NCBI RefSeq assembly: GCF_900104225.1
Contig: NZ_FNJK01000007.1
Span: 1-55,970 of the forward strand
From: Streptococcus equinus
GTDB taxonomy: Bacteria > Bacillota > Bacilli > Lactobacillales > Streptococcaceae
Length of the DNA stretch: 55,970 nt
Reading direction: 5' to 3'
This document shows, one piece after another, positions 46,805 to 55,868 of this stretch (the first letter of the stretch is position 1; every line of letters starts with the position of its first letter). The position numbers and the translations under genes are program-made. Below the pieces are notes generated by a model. The model was not told where the DNA came from. It searched no databases and was given only the letters and a program-made list of their open reading frames with translations.

Positions 46805-48223
46805 ATGCCTGAAAAAAATGAAAAAGTAACACCAAAACCAATTGATATTGGTGAATATCAATATGGCTTTCACGATGATGTAACACCAGTCTTTTCAACA
46901 GGAAAAGGAATTAGTGAAGATGTTGTTCGTGAATTATCAGCTGAAAAGGGTGAGCCAGAATGGATGCTGGAGTTCCGCCTGAAATCATTGGAAATTTTTA
47001 ACAAAATGCCAATGCAAGACTGGGGACCAGATTTATCAGATATTGATTTTGATGAGATTACTTATTATCAAAAAGCATCTGATAAACCTGCACGCTCATG
47101 GGATGATGTCCCAGATAAAATTAAAGAAACCTTTGAACGTATTGGGATTCCAGAAGCAGAGCGTGCCTACTTGGCTGGTGCGTCAGCTCAGTACGAATCT
47201 GAAGTGGTTTACCATAACATGAAAGATGAGTATGATAAGCTAGGTATTGTCTTTACTGATACGGATTCTGCTTTAAAAGAATACCCAGAACTCTTTAAAA
47301 AATATTTTTCTAAATTAGTCCCACCAACAGATAATAAATTGGCTGCTTTAAATTCGGCTTTTTGGTCAGGTGGAACCTTCATTTACGTGCCAAAAGGGGT
47401 CAAAGTTGATATTCCTTTGCAAACTTATTTCCGCATTAATAATGAAGCTATGGGACAATTTGAACGTACACTCATTATTGTTGATGAAGGGGCAAGCGTT
47501 CATTACGTCGAAGGATGTACAGCTCCAAATTATTCATCAGCTAGTCTTCATGCTGCAATCGTTGAAATCTTTGCACTCGAAGGTAGTTATATGCGTTATT
47601 CAACTATTCAAAACTGGTCAGATAATGTTTATAACTTAGTAACAAAACGTGCTACAGCTAAGAAAAATGCGACGGTTGAGTGGATTGATGGTAACCTTGG
47701 GGCTAAGACAACCATGAAATACCCATCTGTTTATCTTGATGGTGAAGGTGCGCGTGGAACAATGTTGTCAATTGCCTTTGCTAATAAAGGGCAACATCAA
47801 GATACGGGTGCTAAGATGATCCACAATGCTCCACACACATCATCATCAATTGTTTCAAAATCAATTGCTAAAGGTGGCGGAAAAGTTGATTATCGTGGAC
47901 AAGTAACATTCAATAAAAATTCTAAAAAATCAGTTAGTCATATTGAGTGTGATACGATTCTGATGGATGATATTTCAAGTTCTGATACGATTCCATTTAA
48001 CGAAATTCATAATTCACAAGTTGCCCTTGAACATGAAGCGAAAGTTTCAAAAATTTCAGAAGAACAACTCTATTATTTAATGAGTCGTGGACTTTCTGAA
48101 CAAGAAGCAACAGAAATGATTGTCATGGGATTTGTTGAACCATTTACAAAAGAACTTCCAATGGAATACGCGGTTGAACTTAACCGTTTGATTAGTTATG
48201 AAATGGAAGGTTCTGTTGGATAA
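46805..48223 (+). CDS. sufB: Fe-S assembly protein SufB
   Basis: The 472-aa scaffold subunit holds the nascent cluster. Recognisable parts are the N-terminal [16 protein letters not shown], the central [34 protein letters not shown], and the C-terminal [69 protein letters not shown], which includes the conserved Cys and the HEAK His. Length is normal. It is the last gene of the operon, followed by a strong shared terminator. The products mature ilvD-type Fe-S enzymes. Confidence 0.96.
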   Translation: MPEKNEKVTPKPIDIGEYQYGFHDDVTPVFSTGKGISEDVVRELSAEKGEPEWMLEFRLKSLEIFNKMPMQDWGPDLSDIDFDEITYYQKASDKPARSWDDVPDKIKETFERIGIPEAERAYLAGASAQYESEVVYHNMKDEYDKLGIVFTDTDSALKEYPELFKKYFSKLVPPTDNKLAALNSAFWSGGTFIYVPKGVKVDIPLQTYFRINNEAMGQFERTLIIVDEGASVHYVEGCTAPNYSSASLHAAIVEIFALEGSYMRYSTIQNWSDNVYNLVTKRATAKKNATVEWIDGNLGAKTTMKYPSVYLDGEGARGTMLSIAFANKGQHQDTGAKMIHNAPHTSSSIVSKSIAKGGGKVDYRGQVTFNKNSKKSVSHIECDTILMDDISSSDTIPFNEIHNSQVALEHEAKVSKISEEQLYYLMSRGLSEQEATEMIVMGFVEPFTKELPMEYAVELNRLISYEMEGSVG

Positions 48224-48225
48224 AT

Positions 48226-48263
48226 AAAAAGAGATAAGTTTTAAAAACTTATCTCTTTTTTCT
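48226..48263. terminator. Bidirectional terminator sufB/dacA
   Basis: AAAAAGAGATAAGTTTT and AAAACTTATCTCTTTTT form a long perfect stem with a minimal loop, between convergent sufB and dacA. Confidence 0.93.
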
Positions 48264-48292
48264 ATATATAATAGGAAAGTTAATAGTAGTTT

Positions 48293-49525
48293 TTATAGTT
48301 TTTCGTTAACGTAAGTGACGAAGTGGTTCCACCAGACTTTAAGAAAAATGCTTTTTTTTACCTCTTTTTTAGCAAGTGCTGGCACGCTTGGTTTTGAATC
48401 GAGATATCCAGTTCCTATGATTTGTTTATCATCATAGACAAAAGATCCAACCTTGTCACCTTTGTTAATAGTAGCTTTGTATCCTTTAGCTTTTGTTGAG
48501 AAAGATGCAGTAGCATCAGTTCCAATACGGTGAACGACTTTTAATGCTTGAGAAGCAACGGCAGGTACCGTTTTTTCTTTACCATCAATTACTTTTGCTT
48601 TGCTATTTTTAGTTGATTCACCAGCTTCAACAAGAGTAGTCATTTCATAATGTGATTTAACGTAATCAAGAAGATCATTTGTGGCTTTGAAACGAGCAAA
48701 TTCATCTTCTTGCCAATTATCAGCATTCATAACGACAGAGATAATGCGCATGCCATTTTCGGTTGAGGTTGCAACAAATGACGCACCAGCAAGCTCAGTT
48801 GTACCTGTTTTAAGACCATCAACGCCATCACGTTCATAAGGCATTCCTTTAAGCATGTAATTGTAAGTGTTCATTGTTGATCCGTCAAAATCAGCAGTAG
48901 TTTGCTCAGTAATTTTAAGGACATCTGGGTATTCAGTGATTAAGTGTTGGGCGATGATTGCCACATCACGAGCGCTTAACATGTTTTCATCAGTTGAGCT
49001 GGAACCTGGATAGATATTGTCGCCTAGGTAACTGTTGTTAAGACCAGAAGCGTTATATAACTTAGCGTCATTAATTCCCCATTCTTGGAGTTGAGCTTGC
49101 ATCATATCAACGAACTTACTTTCGCTTCCACCAATTTGTTCTGCTAAAGCAATAGCAGCGCTATTGGCACTGGCTACCATAGCAGCATTTACGAGTTGTT
49201 CGACAGTGTACTCACGTGCTTCCATAGGAACGTTACTAGCATCTGAGTTAGCTGTTAAATCATAAGCGTAATCAGAAATAGGAACTATAGTATCCCAGCT
49301 TAGATTTCCTTTGTCGATTTCTTTGTAAGTCAAGTAAACTGTTAATATTTTTGTCATAGAAGCAATACCATCAGGTGTAGTTGCATCTTTTTCATATAAG
49401 ACTTTACCAGTAGAAGCTTCGACAGCAATAGCATGTTCTGCAGGAACATCAAAGTTATCATCTGCAGCGACACTGCTTCCAACGAAGGCCAATAATACGG
49501 CCAAGACAGCAAAAACTTTCTTCAT
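48293..49525 (-). CDS. dacA: D-Ala-D-Ala carboxypeptidase (low-mass PBP, DacA/PBP3)
   Basis: The 410-aa protein has a signal peptide (1-20, cut near SVA-AD), a penicillin-binding carboxypeptidase domain and a C-terminal amphipathic anchor. Active-site motifs are S56-M-T-K59, S-A-N in MVASANSAAIALAEQ, and K-T-G in DGVDGLKTGTTELAG. A C-terminal beta domain (about 285-380) precedes the anchor VWWNHFVTYVNEKL. It trims terminal D-Ala from peptidoglycan stem peptides at the outer membrane face and sets cross-linking. AAAGGATGG precedes the ATG on the minus strand. It is monocistronic and divergent from oppA. Confidence 0.95.
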   Translation of the reverse strand: MKKVFAVLAVLLAFVGSSVAADDNFDVPAEHAIAVEASTGKVLYEKDATTPDGIASMTKILTVYLTYKEIDKGNLSWDTIVPISDYAYDLTANSDASNVPMEAREYTVEQLVNAAMVASANSAAIALAEQIGGSESKFVDMMQAQLQEWGINDAKLYNASGLNNSYLGDNIYPGSSSTDENMLSARDVAIIAQHLITEYPDVLKITEQTTADFDGSTMNTYNYMLKGMPYERDGVDGLKTGTTELAGASFVATSTENGMRIISVVMNADNWQEDEFARFKATNDLLDYVKSHYEMTTLVEAGESTKNSKAKVIDGKEKTVPAVASQALKVVHRIGTDATASFSTKAKGYKATINKGDKVGSFVYDDKQIIGTGYLDSKPSVPALAKKEVKKSIFLKVWWNHFVTYVNEKL

Positions 49526-49590
49526 TGTTCCATCCTTTGTTAAAAAAATAGGTAATATGATTATACCATATTAATTGATGACTTTCAGCG

Positions 49591-49647
49591 TGTCAGAAAA
49601 TCTGACAAAAAATTCAGAAAAAACTATTCTCTTCAGAAAAAACTATT
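49591..49647 (+). promoter_or_regulatory. oppA upstream operator region: palindrome and tandem repeats
   Basis: TGTCAGA-AAA-TCTGACA (49591-49607) is a perfect inverted repeat. It is followed by two identical copies of TTCAGAAAAAACTATT (49613-49628 and 49632-49647), spaced 19 bases apart. Each copy contains TTCAGAAAA, the core half of a CodY box, so this may be a cluster of degenerate CodY sites before the oligopeptide transporter. Confidence 0.55.
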
Positions 49648-49665
49648 TTCTTTAAGGAAACTTTA

Positions 49666-49674
49666 TGATATAAT
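49666..49674 (+). promoter_or_regulatory. oppA extended -10 promoter
   Basis: TGATATAAT is a consensus extended -10, 50 bases before the ATG. The -35 region is T-rich and overlaps the end of the tandem repeats. Confidence 0.8.
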
Positions 49675-49724
49675 TTTATTTGTCAAATAATATAATTTAG
49701 AGAGAACAACTAGGAGGGCGTCAC

Positions 49725-51380
49725 ATGTCACTAAAAGGTAAAACATGGAAACGCGTCGGTCTTGGGGCTGTAGCCTTAGTCTCAACAGCTGTATTAGCAG
49801 CTTGTGGAGGAAAAAGCTCATCAACTTCTTCAAAAACTGATGAGATTAATTGGTACACTCCAACTGAAATTAGCACTTTGGACATTTCGAAAGTTACAGA
49901 TACTTATTCTTCAATTGCTATCGGTAACTCAGGAAGTAACTTGCTTCGTCGTAACGAAGATGGTGAATTAAAACCTGATTTGGCAGAAAAAGTAGAAGTA
50001 TCTGAGGATGGTTTAACATACACTGCAACATTGCGTGATGGTCTTAAATGGTCTGATGGTAGTGATTTAACTGCAGATGATTTTGTTTACACTTGGCAAC
50101 GTATTGTTGATCCTAAAACTGCTTCAGAGTACGCTTATCTTGCGTCAGATGCACATGTTTTAAATGCTGCGGAAGTTATTAATGGTACGAAGAGCGTTGA
50201 TGAATTGGGAGTTAAAGCAGATGGTAATAAAGTAATCTTTACCTTATCTAGCCCATCTCCACAATTTATGAGCCTTCTTACATTTGCTAACTTTGTCCCA
50301 CAAAACAAAGCTTTTGTGGAAAAAGCAGGTAGTGACTACGCTACAACTTCTGAAAAAGCACTTTACTCAGGTCCATATACAGTTAAAAATTGGAATGGTT
50401 CTAATGGTTCATTCACACTTGTGAAAAATAAATACTATTGGAATGCTAAAAACGTTAAATTGAAAAAAGTTAACGTTCAAGCTGTTAAAAAACCTGATAC
50501 TGCAGTACAAATGTACAAAGATGGTGAGCTTGATACAGCAAACATCTCAGGTACAGAAGCAATTTATAAAGCAAATAAAAGTAACAAAGATGTTGTGGAT
50601 GTTCCAGAAGCAACATCAGCATACCTTGTTTACAACGAGACAGGTTCTGTTAAAGCTTTAGCAAATACTAAGATTCGTCAAGCCCTTAACCTTGCTACAA
50701 ATCGTGAAGGTGTTGTTAAAGCAGCCATCGATACTGGTTCAAAAGCTGCAACAGCTCTTGCTCCAACAGGACTTGAAACTTTAGAAGATGGTACTGATTT
50801 ATCTAAATACGTATCACAAGATTATACTTATGATGCAAAACAAGCAGCAAAACTCTTCAAAGAAGGTCTTGCTGAAATCGGTGAAAAATCAGTTAAATTG
50901 ACTATTACAGCTGATTCAGATACACCAGTTGCCAAAGCATCAGTAGACTACATCAAACAAACATGGGAAGATGTTCTTCCAGAACTTAAAGTAGAAGAAA
51001 AATTCGTAACATTCAAACAACGTTTGCAAGATTCTAAAACACAAAACTTTGATGTTGTTCTATCACTTTGGGGTGGTGACTATCCAGAAGGATCTACATT
51101 CTATGGATTATTTACAACAGATTCAGCATACAACTATGGTAAGTTCAGTGATGCCACATATGATGCGGCATACCAAAAAGCGTTGACTACAGATGCTTTG
51201 GATCCTGTAGCTGCTGCAGATGATTATAAAGCTGCTGAAAAAGCACTTTATGATAATGCACACTATAACCCACTTTACTTCCGTAACACAAAAGCACTTC
51301 AAAATCCATCAATCAAAGGACTTGTTCGTAATTCAACTGGTTTGCAAGTTGACTTTACATATGCCTATAAAGACAAATAA
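49725..51380 (+). CDS. oppA: Oligopeptide-binding lipoprotein OppA
   Basis: The 551-aa lipoprotein captures peptides for the Opp importer. The signal peptide ends in the lipobox VLAAC with Cys27 lipidated. The rest is a type 5 solute-binding fold, with the family segment YTATLRDGLKWSDGSDLTADDFVYTWQRIVDPKTASEYAY near residue 105 and a C-terminal KGLVRNSTGLQVDFTYAYKDK. TAGGAGGG precedes the ATG. It is first in oppABCDF but separated from oppB by two strong hairpins, so it is probably made in excess of the permease. In streptococci Opp also imports signalling peptides such as XIP for ComR and SHP for Rgg. Confidence 0.95.
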   Translation: MSLKGKTWKRVGLGAVALVSTAVLAACGGKSSSTSSKTDEINWYTPTEISTLDISKVTDTYSSIAIGNSGSNLLRRNEDGELKPDLAEKVEVSEDGLTYTATLRDGLKWSDGSDLTADDFVYTWQRIVDPKTASEYAYLASDAHVLNAAEVINGTKSVDELGVKADGNKVIFTLSSPSPQFMSLLTFANFVPQNKAFVEKAGSDYATTSEKALYSGPYTVKNWNGSNGSFTLVKNKYYWNAKNVKLKKVNVQAVKKPDTAVQMYKDGELDTANISGTEAIYKANKSNKDVVDVPEATSAYLVYNETGSVKALANTKIRQALNLATNREGVVKAAIDTGSKAATALAPTGLETLEDGTDLSKYVSQDYTYDAKQAAKLFKEGLAEIGEKSVKLTITADSDTPVAKASVDYIKQTWEDVLPELKVEEKFVTFKQRLQDSKTQNFDVVLSLWGGDYPEGSTFYGLFTTDSAYNYGKFSDATYDAAYQKALTTDALDPVAAADDYKAAEKALYDNAHYNPLYFRNTKALQNPSIKGLVRNSTGLQVDFTYAYKDK

Positions 51381-51403
51381 TCTTTAATAAGTATGAATAA
51401 TGG

Positions 51404-51471
51404 GCAAGAATTGGTTGCGACCAATTCTTGCTTTTGTTGACAGGTAAAACTTTTCCCCTGCCAACAAAAGC
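51404..51471 (+). terminator. Two overlapping hairpins between oppA and oppB
   Basis: Hairpin 1 is GCAAGAATTGGT-TGCG-ACCAATTCTTGC (51404-51431), with a short T tail. Hairpin 2 pairs TTGCTTTTGTTG (51428-51439) with CAACAAAAGCAA (51462-51473) and has inner CAGG/CCTG pairs. They share TTGC, so both cannot be complete at once. The first is probably a leaky terminator, and the second may compete with it. Confidence 0.8.
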
Positions 51472-51491
51472 AAATAAGAGAAGGAAATATT

Positions 51492-52406
51492 ATGGTAAAA
51501 TACATTCTTAAACGTGTTGCTATTCTTCTTGTAACACTCTGGGTAGTTGTTACCCTGTCGTTTTTCCTCATGCAAGTTATGCCTGGGACACCTTATAATA
51601 ACCCAAAATTAACTGATGAGATGATTGCTTTGATGAACAAACAATATGGTTTGGATAAACCAGTTTGGCAACAATATCTTACTTATCTATGGAACATTCT
51701 TCATGGTGATTTTGGTACAAGTTACCAATCAATCAACCAACCAGTAGGACGTTTGATTTCTCAACGTTTGGGCGTTTCAATCCAACTTGGTGTTCAAGCC
51801 TTAATTGTTGGTCTTCTTGCCGGTCTAGCAGTTGGTGCTGCGTCAGCACGTAACAAAAACAACTGGATTGATGGAGTCCTTAGTGTTATCTCTACACTAG
51901 GTATTTCAGTACCATCATTCATCATCGGTCTTTTCTTATTGGTTACTCTTGGTTTCAAATGGAGCTTGTTCCCACTTGCTGGATGGGGTTCATTTGAACA
52001 AACAATTATGCCGTCTATTGCCTTGGCAATTCCAGTGTTTGCTCAAGTAACACGTTTCTTCCGCGGACAAATGATTGAAACATTGAGTTCTGACTACATT
52101 CAGTTGGCAACAGCTAAAGGTTTGAATAAACGTCAAGTTACTCGTAAACACGCGTACCGTAACTCAATGATTCCAGTATTGACTTTGGTTGGTCCTATGG
52201 CAGCAAACTTGCTAACAGGTTCAGCATTGATTGAACAAATTTTCTCAATTCCAGGAATTGGTCAACAATTTGTAACGTCAATCCCAGCTAAAGATTACCC
52301 AGTAATCATGGGAACAACAATCGTTTATGCAATGATGCTAATGGTTGCTATCTTGGTAACAGATATCGCGACAAGTATTGTTGATCCACGTGTACGCTTG
52401 CAATAA
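51492..52406 (+). CDS. oppB: Oligopeptide permease OppB
   Basis: The 304-aa inner permease has about six membrane helices. The N-terminal YILKRVAILLVTLWVVVTLSFFLMQVMPGTPY is the OppB/DppB signature, and the ATPase-contact loop is QLATAKGLNKRQVTRKHAYRNSMIPVLTL (near residue 205). It forms the channel with OppC. The ATG has AGAGAAGGA eight bases upstream. It is transcribed from oppA through the intercistronic hairpins and lies 11 bases before oppC. Confidence 0.95.
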   Translation: MVKYILKRVAILLVTLWVVVTLSFFLMQVMPGTPYNNPKLTDEMIALMNKQYGLDKPVWQQYLTYLWNILHGDFGTSYQSINQPVGRLISQRLGVSIQLGVQALIVGLLAGLAVGAASARNKNNWIDGVLSVISTLGISVPSFIIGLFLLVTLGFKWSLFPLAGWGSFEQTIMPSIALAIPVFAQVTRFFRGQMIETLSSDYIQLATAKGLNKRQVTRKHAYRNSMIPVLTLVGPMAANLLTGSALIEQIFSIPGIGQQFVTSIPAKDYPVIMGTTIVYAMMLMVAILVTDIATSIVDPRVRLQ

Positions 52407-52417
52407 GGAGACTATTC

Positions 52418-53449
52418 ATGGCAGATAAAACAAGAGAATTTAAACTTGTTGGTGTTGGTTCAGCCAGCTCACAAGAAAAAATCGAAAAGCCAGCTCTTTC
52501 TTTTATGCAAGATGCATGGCGCCGTTTGAAGAAAAATAAATTAGCCGTTGTTTCAATGTGGTTCTTGGGAATTTTATTAGTATTCTCAATGATTTCAGTA
52601 GTTTTAGTACCACGTGATGACGCTAATGCTTTCAACACAAAAGAAGTTACTACTTACCGTAACCTTCCACCAAAAATCAGTGATAACCTTCCATTCTGGA
52701 ATGGTAAAATTACGTATTCTGGTAATACAGAAGCTAACGATGCTTATGCAGACCAAGGTGTTCCAGAAGGAACTAAATTCATTCTTGGTACTGATAACCT
52801 AGGACGTAGCGTTGCAAAACGTATCATCGTAGGTGTTCGTATCTCACTTCTTATTGCTATTGTTGCAACATTGATTGACCTTTTGATTGGGGTAACTTAC
52901 GGTTTGATTTCAGGATATGTTGGCGGCCGTGTTGACATGGTTATGCAACGTATCATTGAAGTTATTTCATCAATCCCTAACTTGGTTATCGTAACAATGC
53001 TTGGTCTTTTGCTTGGTAATGGTGTTACATCAATTATCATTTCAATTGCCATCGTTGGTTGGACATCAATGGCTCGTCAAGTACGTAACCTAACACTTTC
53101 TTACCGTGAACAAGAATTTGTTCTTGCTGCTCGTTCATTGGGTGAAAGTGCTCCTAAAATCGCATTTAAACATATCCTTCCAAATATTTCAGGGATTATT
53201 ATTGTTCAAATCATGATGACAGTTCCAAGTGCCATCATGTACGAAGCTGTTCTTTCAGCTATTAACCTAGGGGTAAAACCACCAACAGCATCACTTGGTT
53301 CATTGATTACTGATGCTCAAGAATACTTGCAATATTACCCTTATCAAGTAACCCTACCAGCCCTTGCTTTGGTATTGATCTCACTTGCTTTCATCTTGTT
53401 AGGTGATGGTCTTCGTGATGCATTTGATCCAAAATCTGGTGATCGTTAG
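52418..53449 (+). CDS. oppC: Oligopeptide permease OppC
   Basis: The 343-aa permease has a cytosolic N-tail (about 1-40), a first helix near 42-60, a long extracellular loop (about 65-125), and further helices. The binding-protein-dependent loop EQEFVLAARSLGESAPKIAFKHILPNISG lies near residue 230. The loop segment GTDNLGRSVAKRIIVGVRISL is the OppC signature. AAGGAGA precedes the ATG. It pairs with OppB and contacts OppD/OppF. Confidence 0.95.
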   Translation: MADKTREFKLVGVGSASSQEKIEKPALSFMQDAWRRLKKNKLAVVSMWFLGILLVFSMISVVLVPRDDANAFNTKEVTTYRNLPPKISDNLPFWNGKITYSGNTEANDAYADQGVPEGTKFILGTDNLGRSVAKRIIVGVRISLLIAIVATLIDLLIGVTYGLISGYVGGRVDMVMQRIIEVISSIPNLVIVTMLGLLLGNGVTSIIISIAIVGWTSMARQVRNLTLSYREQEFVLAARSLGESAPKIAFKHILPNISGIIIVQIMMTVPSAIMYEAVLSAINLGVKPPTASLGSLITDAQEYLQYYPYQVTLPALALVLISLAFILLGDGLRDAFDPKSGDR

Positions 53450-53460
53450 GAGGAAAAAAT

Positions 53461-54507
53461 ATGAGTGAAGAAACAATTTTACAAGTTAAAAACCTCCATG
53501 TAGATTTCCATACCTATGCTGGAGAAATTAAAGCCATTCGCGATGTCAATTTTGACTTGAAGAAAGGTGAAACACTTGCTATCGTAGGTGAATCTGGATC
53601 AGGTAAATCTGTAACTACAAAAACTTTAATGGGGCTATCAGCTTCAAATGCAACAATTACAGGTGAAATCGACTTTAAAGGTAAAAAACTTACTGAATTA
53701 AAAGAAGACGAATGGATCAAAGTTCGTGGAAATGAAATTGCAATGATTTTCCAAGATCCAATGACAAGTCTTGACCCAACTATGAAAATTGGTCAACAAA
53801 TTGCTGAACCAATTATGATTCACGAAAAAGTTTCAAAACAAGAAGCTTTGGATCGTGCATTAGATTTGATGAAAAATGTTGGTATTCCAAATGCGGAAGA
53901 ACACATCAACGATTATCCACACCAATGGTCAGGTGGTATGCGTCAACGTGCCGTAATCGCAATTGCACTTGCAGCCAATCCTGATGTTTTAATTGCTGAT
54001 GAACCAACAACTGCCTTGGATGTTACTATTCAAGCACAAATCCTTAATTTGATGAAGAAAATCCAAAAAGAACGTGGTTCATCAATTATCTTTATTACCC
54101 ACGACCTTGGTGTCGTTGCTGGTATGGCTGATCGCGTAGCGGTTATGTACGCTGGTAAAGTTATTGAATACGGATCTGTAGATGAAGTGTTCTACAACCC
54201 ACAACACCCATACACTTGGGGTTTGCTAAATTCAATGCCAACTACTGATACTGAAGCTGGTAGCTTACAATCAATCCCAGGTACACCACCAGATCTCCTT
54301 AATCCGCCAAAAGGTGATGCTTTTGCACCACGTAACGAATTTGCTTTGGACATCGATTACGAAGAAGAACCACCAATGTTTAAAGTTAGTGACACACATT
54401 ACGCTGCAACATGGTTGTTAGATGAACGTGCACCTAAAGTAACACCACCATTACCAATTCAAAAACGTTGGAAAAAATGGAAAGAACTTGAAGGGAGAAA
54501 AGCTTAA
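53461..54507 (+). CDS. oppD: Oligopeptide transporter ATPase OppD
   Basis: The 348-aa ATPase has Walker A GESGSGKSVTTKTLMG (near residue 38), Q-loop AMIFQDPMTSLDPTM, signature WSGGMRQRAVIAIAL near 158, Walker B VLIADEPTTALDVTIQAQ near 178, and the switch His in IIFITHDLGVVAG. The C-terminal oligopeptide extension (about 265-348) lacks the usual CxxxC-type Fe-S cluster cysteines. AGGAGG precedes the ATG. It overlaps oppF by one base (TAATG). Confidence 0.96.
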   Translation: MSEETILQVKNLHVDFHTYAGEIKAIRDVNFDLKKGETLAIVGESGSGKSVTTKTLMGLSASNATITGEIDFKGKKLTELKEDEWIKVRGNEIAMIFQDPMTSLDPTMKIGQQIAEPIMIHEKVSKQEALDRALDLMKNVGIPNAEEHINDYPHQWSGGMRQRAVIAIALAANPDVLIADEPTTALDVTIQAQILNLMKKIQKERGSSIIFITHDLGVVAGMADRVAVMYAGKVIEYGSVDEVFYNPQHPYTWGLLNSMPTTDTEAGSLQSIPGTPPDLLNPPKGDAFAPRNEFALDIDYEEEPPMFKVSDTHYAATWLLDERAPKVTPPLPIQKRWKKWKELEGRKA

Positions 54508-55439
54508 TGACTGAAAATAGAAAAAAGCTTGTTGAACTTAAAAATGTTTCTTTGACTTTCAATGAAGGTAAGAAGAACGAAGTAAAAGCTATCAACAACG
54601 TCAGCTTTGATATCTATGAAGGTGAAGTGTTTGGTCTAGTTGGTGAATCAGGTTCTGGTAAAACAACTGTTGGACGTGCAATCTTAAAACTTTACGATAT
54701 TAATGGTGGTGAAATCGACTTTGATGGTGAAACTGTTTCTAACCTTAAAGGTAAAGAATTGCATGAATTCCGCAAAAATGTTCAAATGATTTTCCAAGAT
54801 CCACAAGCTAGTCTTAATGGACGTATGAAAATCCGCGATATCGTTGCTGAAGGACTTGATATCCATAAACTAGTAAATAGTAAAGAAGAACGTGATGAAA
54901 AAGTTCAAGAATTACTAGCTTTGGTTGGATTGAATAAAGATCACATGACTCGTTACCCACACGAATTCTCAGGTGGTCAACGTCAACGTATTGGTATTGC
55001 ACGTGCACTTGCTGTACAACCAAAGTTCATCATTGCTGATGAACCAATTTCAGCGCTCGACGTATCTATTCAGGCTCAAGTTGTTAACTTGATGCAAAAA
55101 CTTCAACGTGAAAAAGGCTTAACATATCTCTTTATCGCCCATGATTTGTCAATGGTTAAATACATTTCAGATCGTATTGGTGTTATGCACTGGGGTAAAA
55201 TGCTCGAAATTGGAACATCTGAAGATGTTTATAACAATCCAATTCACCCATACACTAAGAGCTTGTTGTCAGCAATTCCAGAACCAGATCCAGAATCTGA
55301 ACGTGAACGTGTGCACCAAGTATACGATCCAAGTGCAGAACTTGATGGTCAAGAACGTGAAATGCGTGAAATTACACCTGGTCACTTTGTTCTTTCTACA
55401 GAAGCAGAAGCTGAAGAGTATAAAAAAGCATTATCATAA
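54507..55439 (+). CDS. oppF: Oligopeptide transporter ATPase OppF
   Basis: The 310-aa second ATPase has Walker A GESGSGKTTVGRAIL (near residue 47), signature FSGGQRQRIGIARALAV near 155, Walker B FIIADEPISALDVSIQAQ near 175 and His in FIAHDLSMVKYISD. The C-terminal oligopeptide region (about 240-310) ends HFVLSTEAEAEEYKKALS. GAAGGGAG in oppD serves as ribosome site. It is the last gene of the operon, followed by a compact terminator. Confidence 0.96.
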   Translation: MTENRKKLVELKNVSLTFNEGKKNEVKAINNVSFDIYEGEVFGLVGESGSGKTTVGRAILKLYDINGGEIDFDGETVSNLKGKELHEFRKNVQMIFQDPQASLNGRMKIRDIVAEGLDIHKLVNSKEERDEKVQELLALVGLNKDHMTRYPHEFSGGQRQRIGIARALAVQPKFIIADEPISALDVSIQAQVVNLMQKLQREKGLTYLFIAHDLSMVKYISDRIGVMHWGKMLEIGTSEDVYNNPIHPYTKSLLSAIPEPDPESERERVHQVYDPSAELDGQEREMREITPGHFVLSTEAEAEEYKKALS

Positions 55440-55443
55440 TTAT

Positions 55444-55467
55444 AAAGGGGCTTTAAGCCCCTTTTTT
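55444..55467 (+). terminator. Terminator after oppF
   Basis: AAAGGGGCT-TTA-AGCCCCTTT with a T run. Its sequence also encodes the end (KKGA-stop) of a minus-strand frame described separately. Confidence 0.93.
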
Positions 55468-55611
55468 GCGCTTAAAACGGCGTATAAGTCGTTTTAGTTG
55501 CATTTGATAGATATAAGTATTAAAATAAACCTGTAGCTGATTGTTGCCGCGATAGAGTACATAGTTGATTAAATGGCAATAATTGAAAAAATCAAAAAAA
55601 TTTTCATAAAA
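55453..55611 (-). pseudogene. Possible gene remnant converging on oppF
   Basis: A minus-strand open frame ends at 55453 and reads, in its protein-like part, FYENFFDFFNYCHLINYVLY then RGNNQLQVYFNTYIYQMQLK and RLIRRFKRKKGA. Composition and the basic C-terminus look genuine. The frame runs upstream into the rRNA promoter, and no plausible start with a ribosome site exists, so it is probably a truncated relic. I do not recognise the family. Confidence 0.3.
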
Positions 55612-55614
55612 GCG

Positions 55615-55643
55615 TTGACACGCTATACTAAATTTAGTATACT
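55615..55643 (+). promoter_or_regulatory. rRNA operon promoter P1
   Basis: TTGACA (55615-55620) and TATACT (55638-55643) with a 17-base spacer. An 18-base perfect palindrome (TATACTAAATTTAGTATA, 55624-55641) fills the spacer and part of the -10. A hairpin TGTCC-GAGA-GGACA (55655-55668) follows the start site. Confidence 0.9.
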
Positions 55644-55715
55644 GATATAGCTGTTGTCCGAGAGGACAGCGGTAACAAGTTTGAAACGAGTTTGAAAATT
55701 TCTTGAAAAAAGGTG

Positions 55716-55744
55716 TTGACAACAAGTTTTAAATTTGATAGAAT
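55716..55744 (+). promoter_or_regulatory. rRNA operon promoter P2
   Basis: TTGACA (55716-55721) and TAGAAT (55739-55744, preceded by TGA) with a 17-base spacer, about 100 bases after P1. Tandem promoters are typical of rRNA operons. Confidence 0.9.
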
Positions 55745-55751
55745 ATAGAAG

Positions 55752-55788
55752 TTGTCTCTGATGAGACAAAGACCTTTGAAAACTGAAC
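55752..55788 (+). promoter_or_regulatory. rRNA leader antitermination region
   Basis: A hairpin TTGTCTC-TGAT-GAGACAA (boxB-like) is followed by CCTTTGAAAACTGAAC, which resembles the Gram-positive boxA sequence used for Nus-factor antitermination. A further hairpin GGTTAC-GGAA-GTAACC lies at 55808-55823. Confidence 0.7.
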
Positions 55789-55868
55789 AATACGAACCAA
55801 ACGTGCGGGTTACGGAAGTAACCTGTCAAAGAAACGATAAATCTGTCAGTGACAGAATGAGAACAAGA

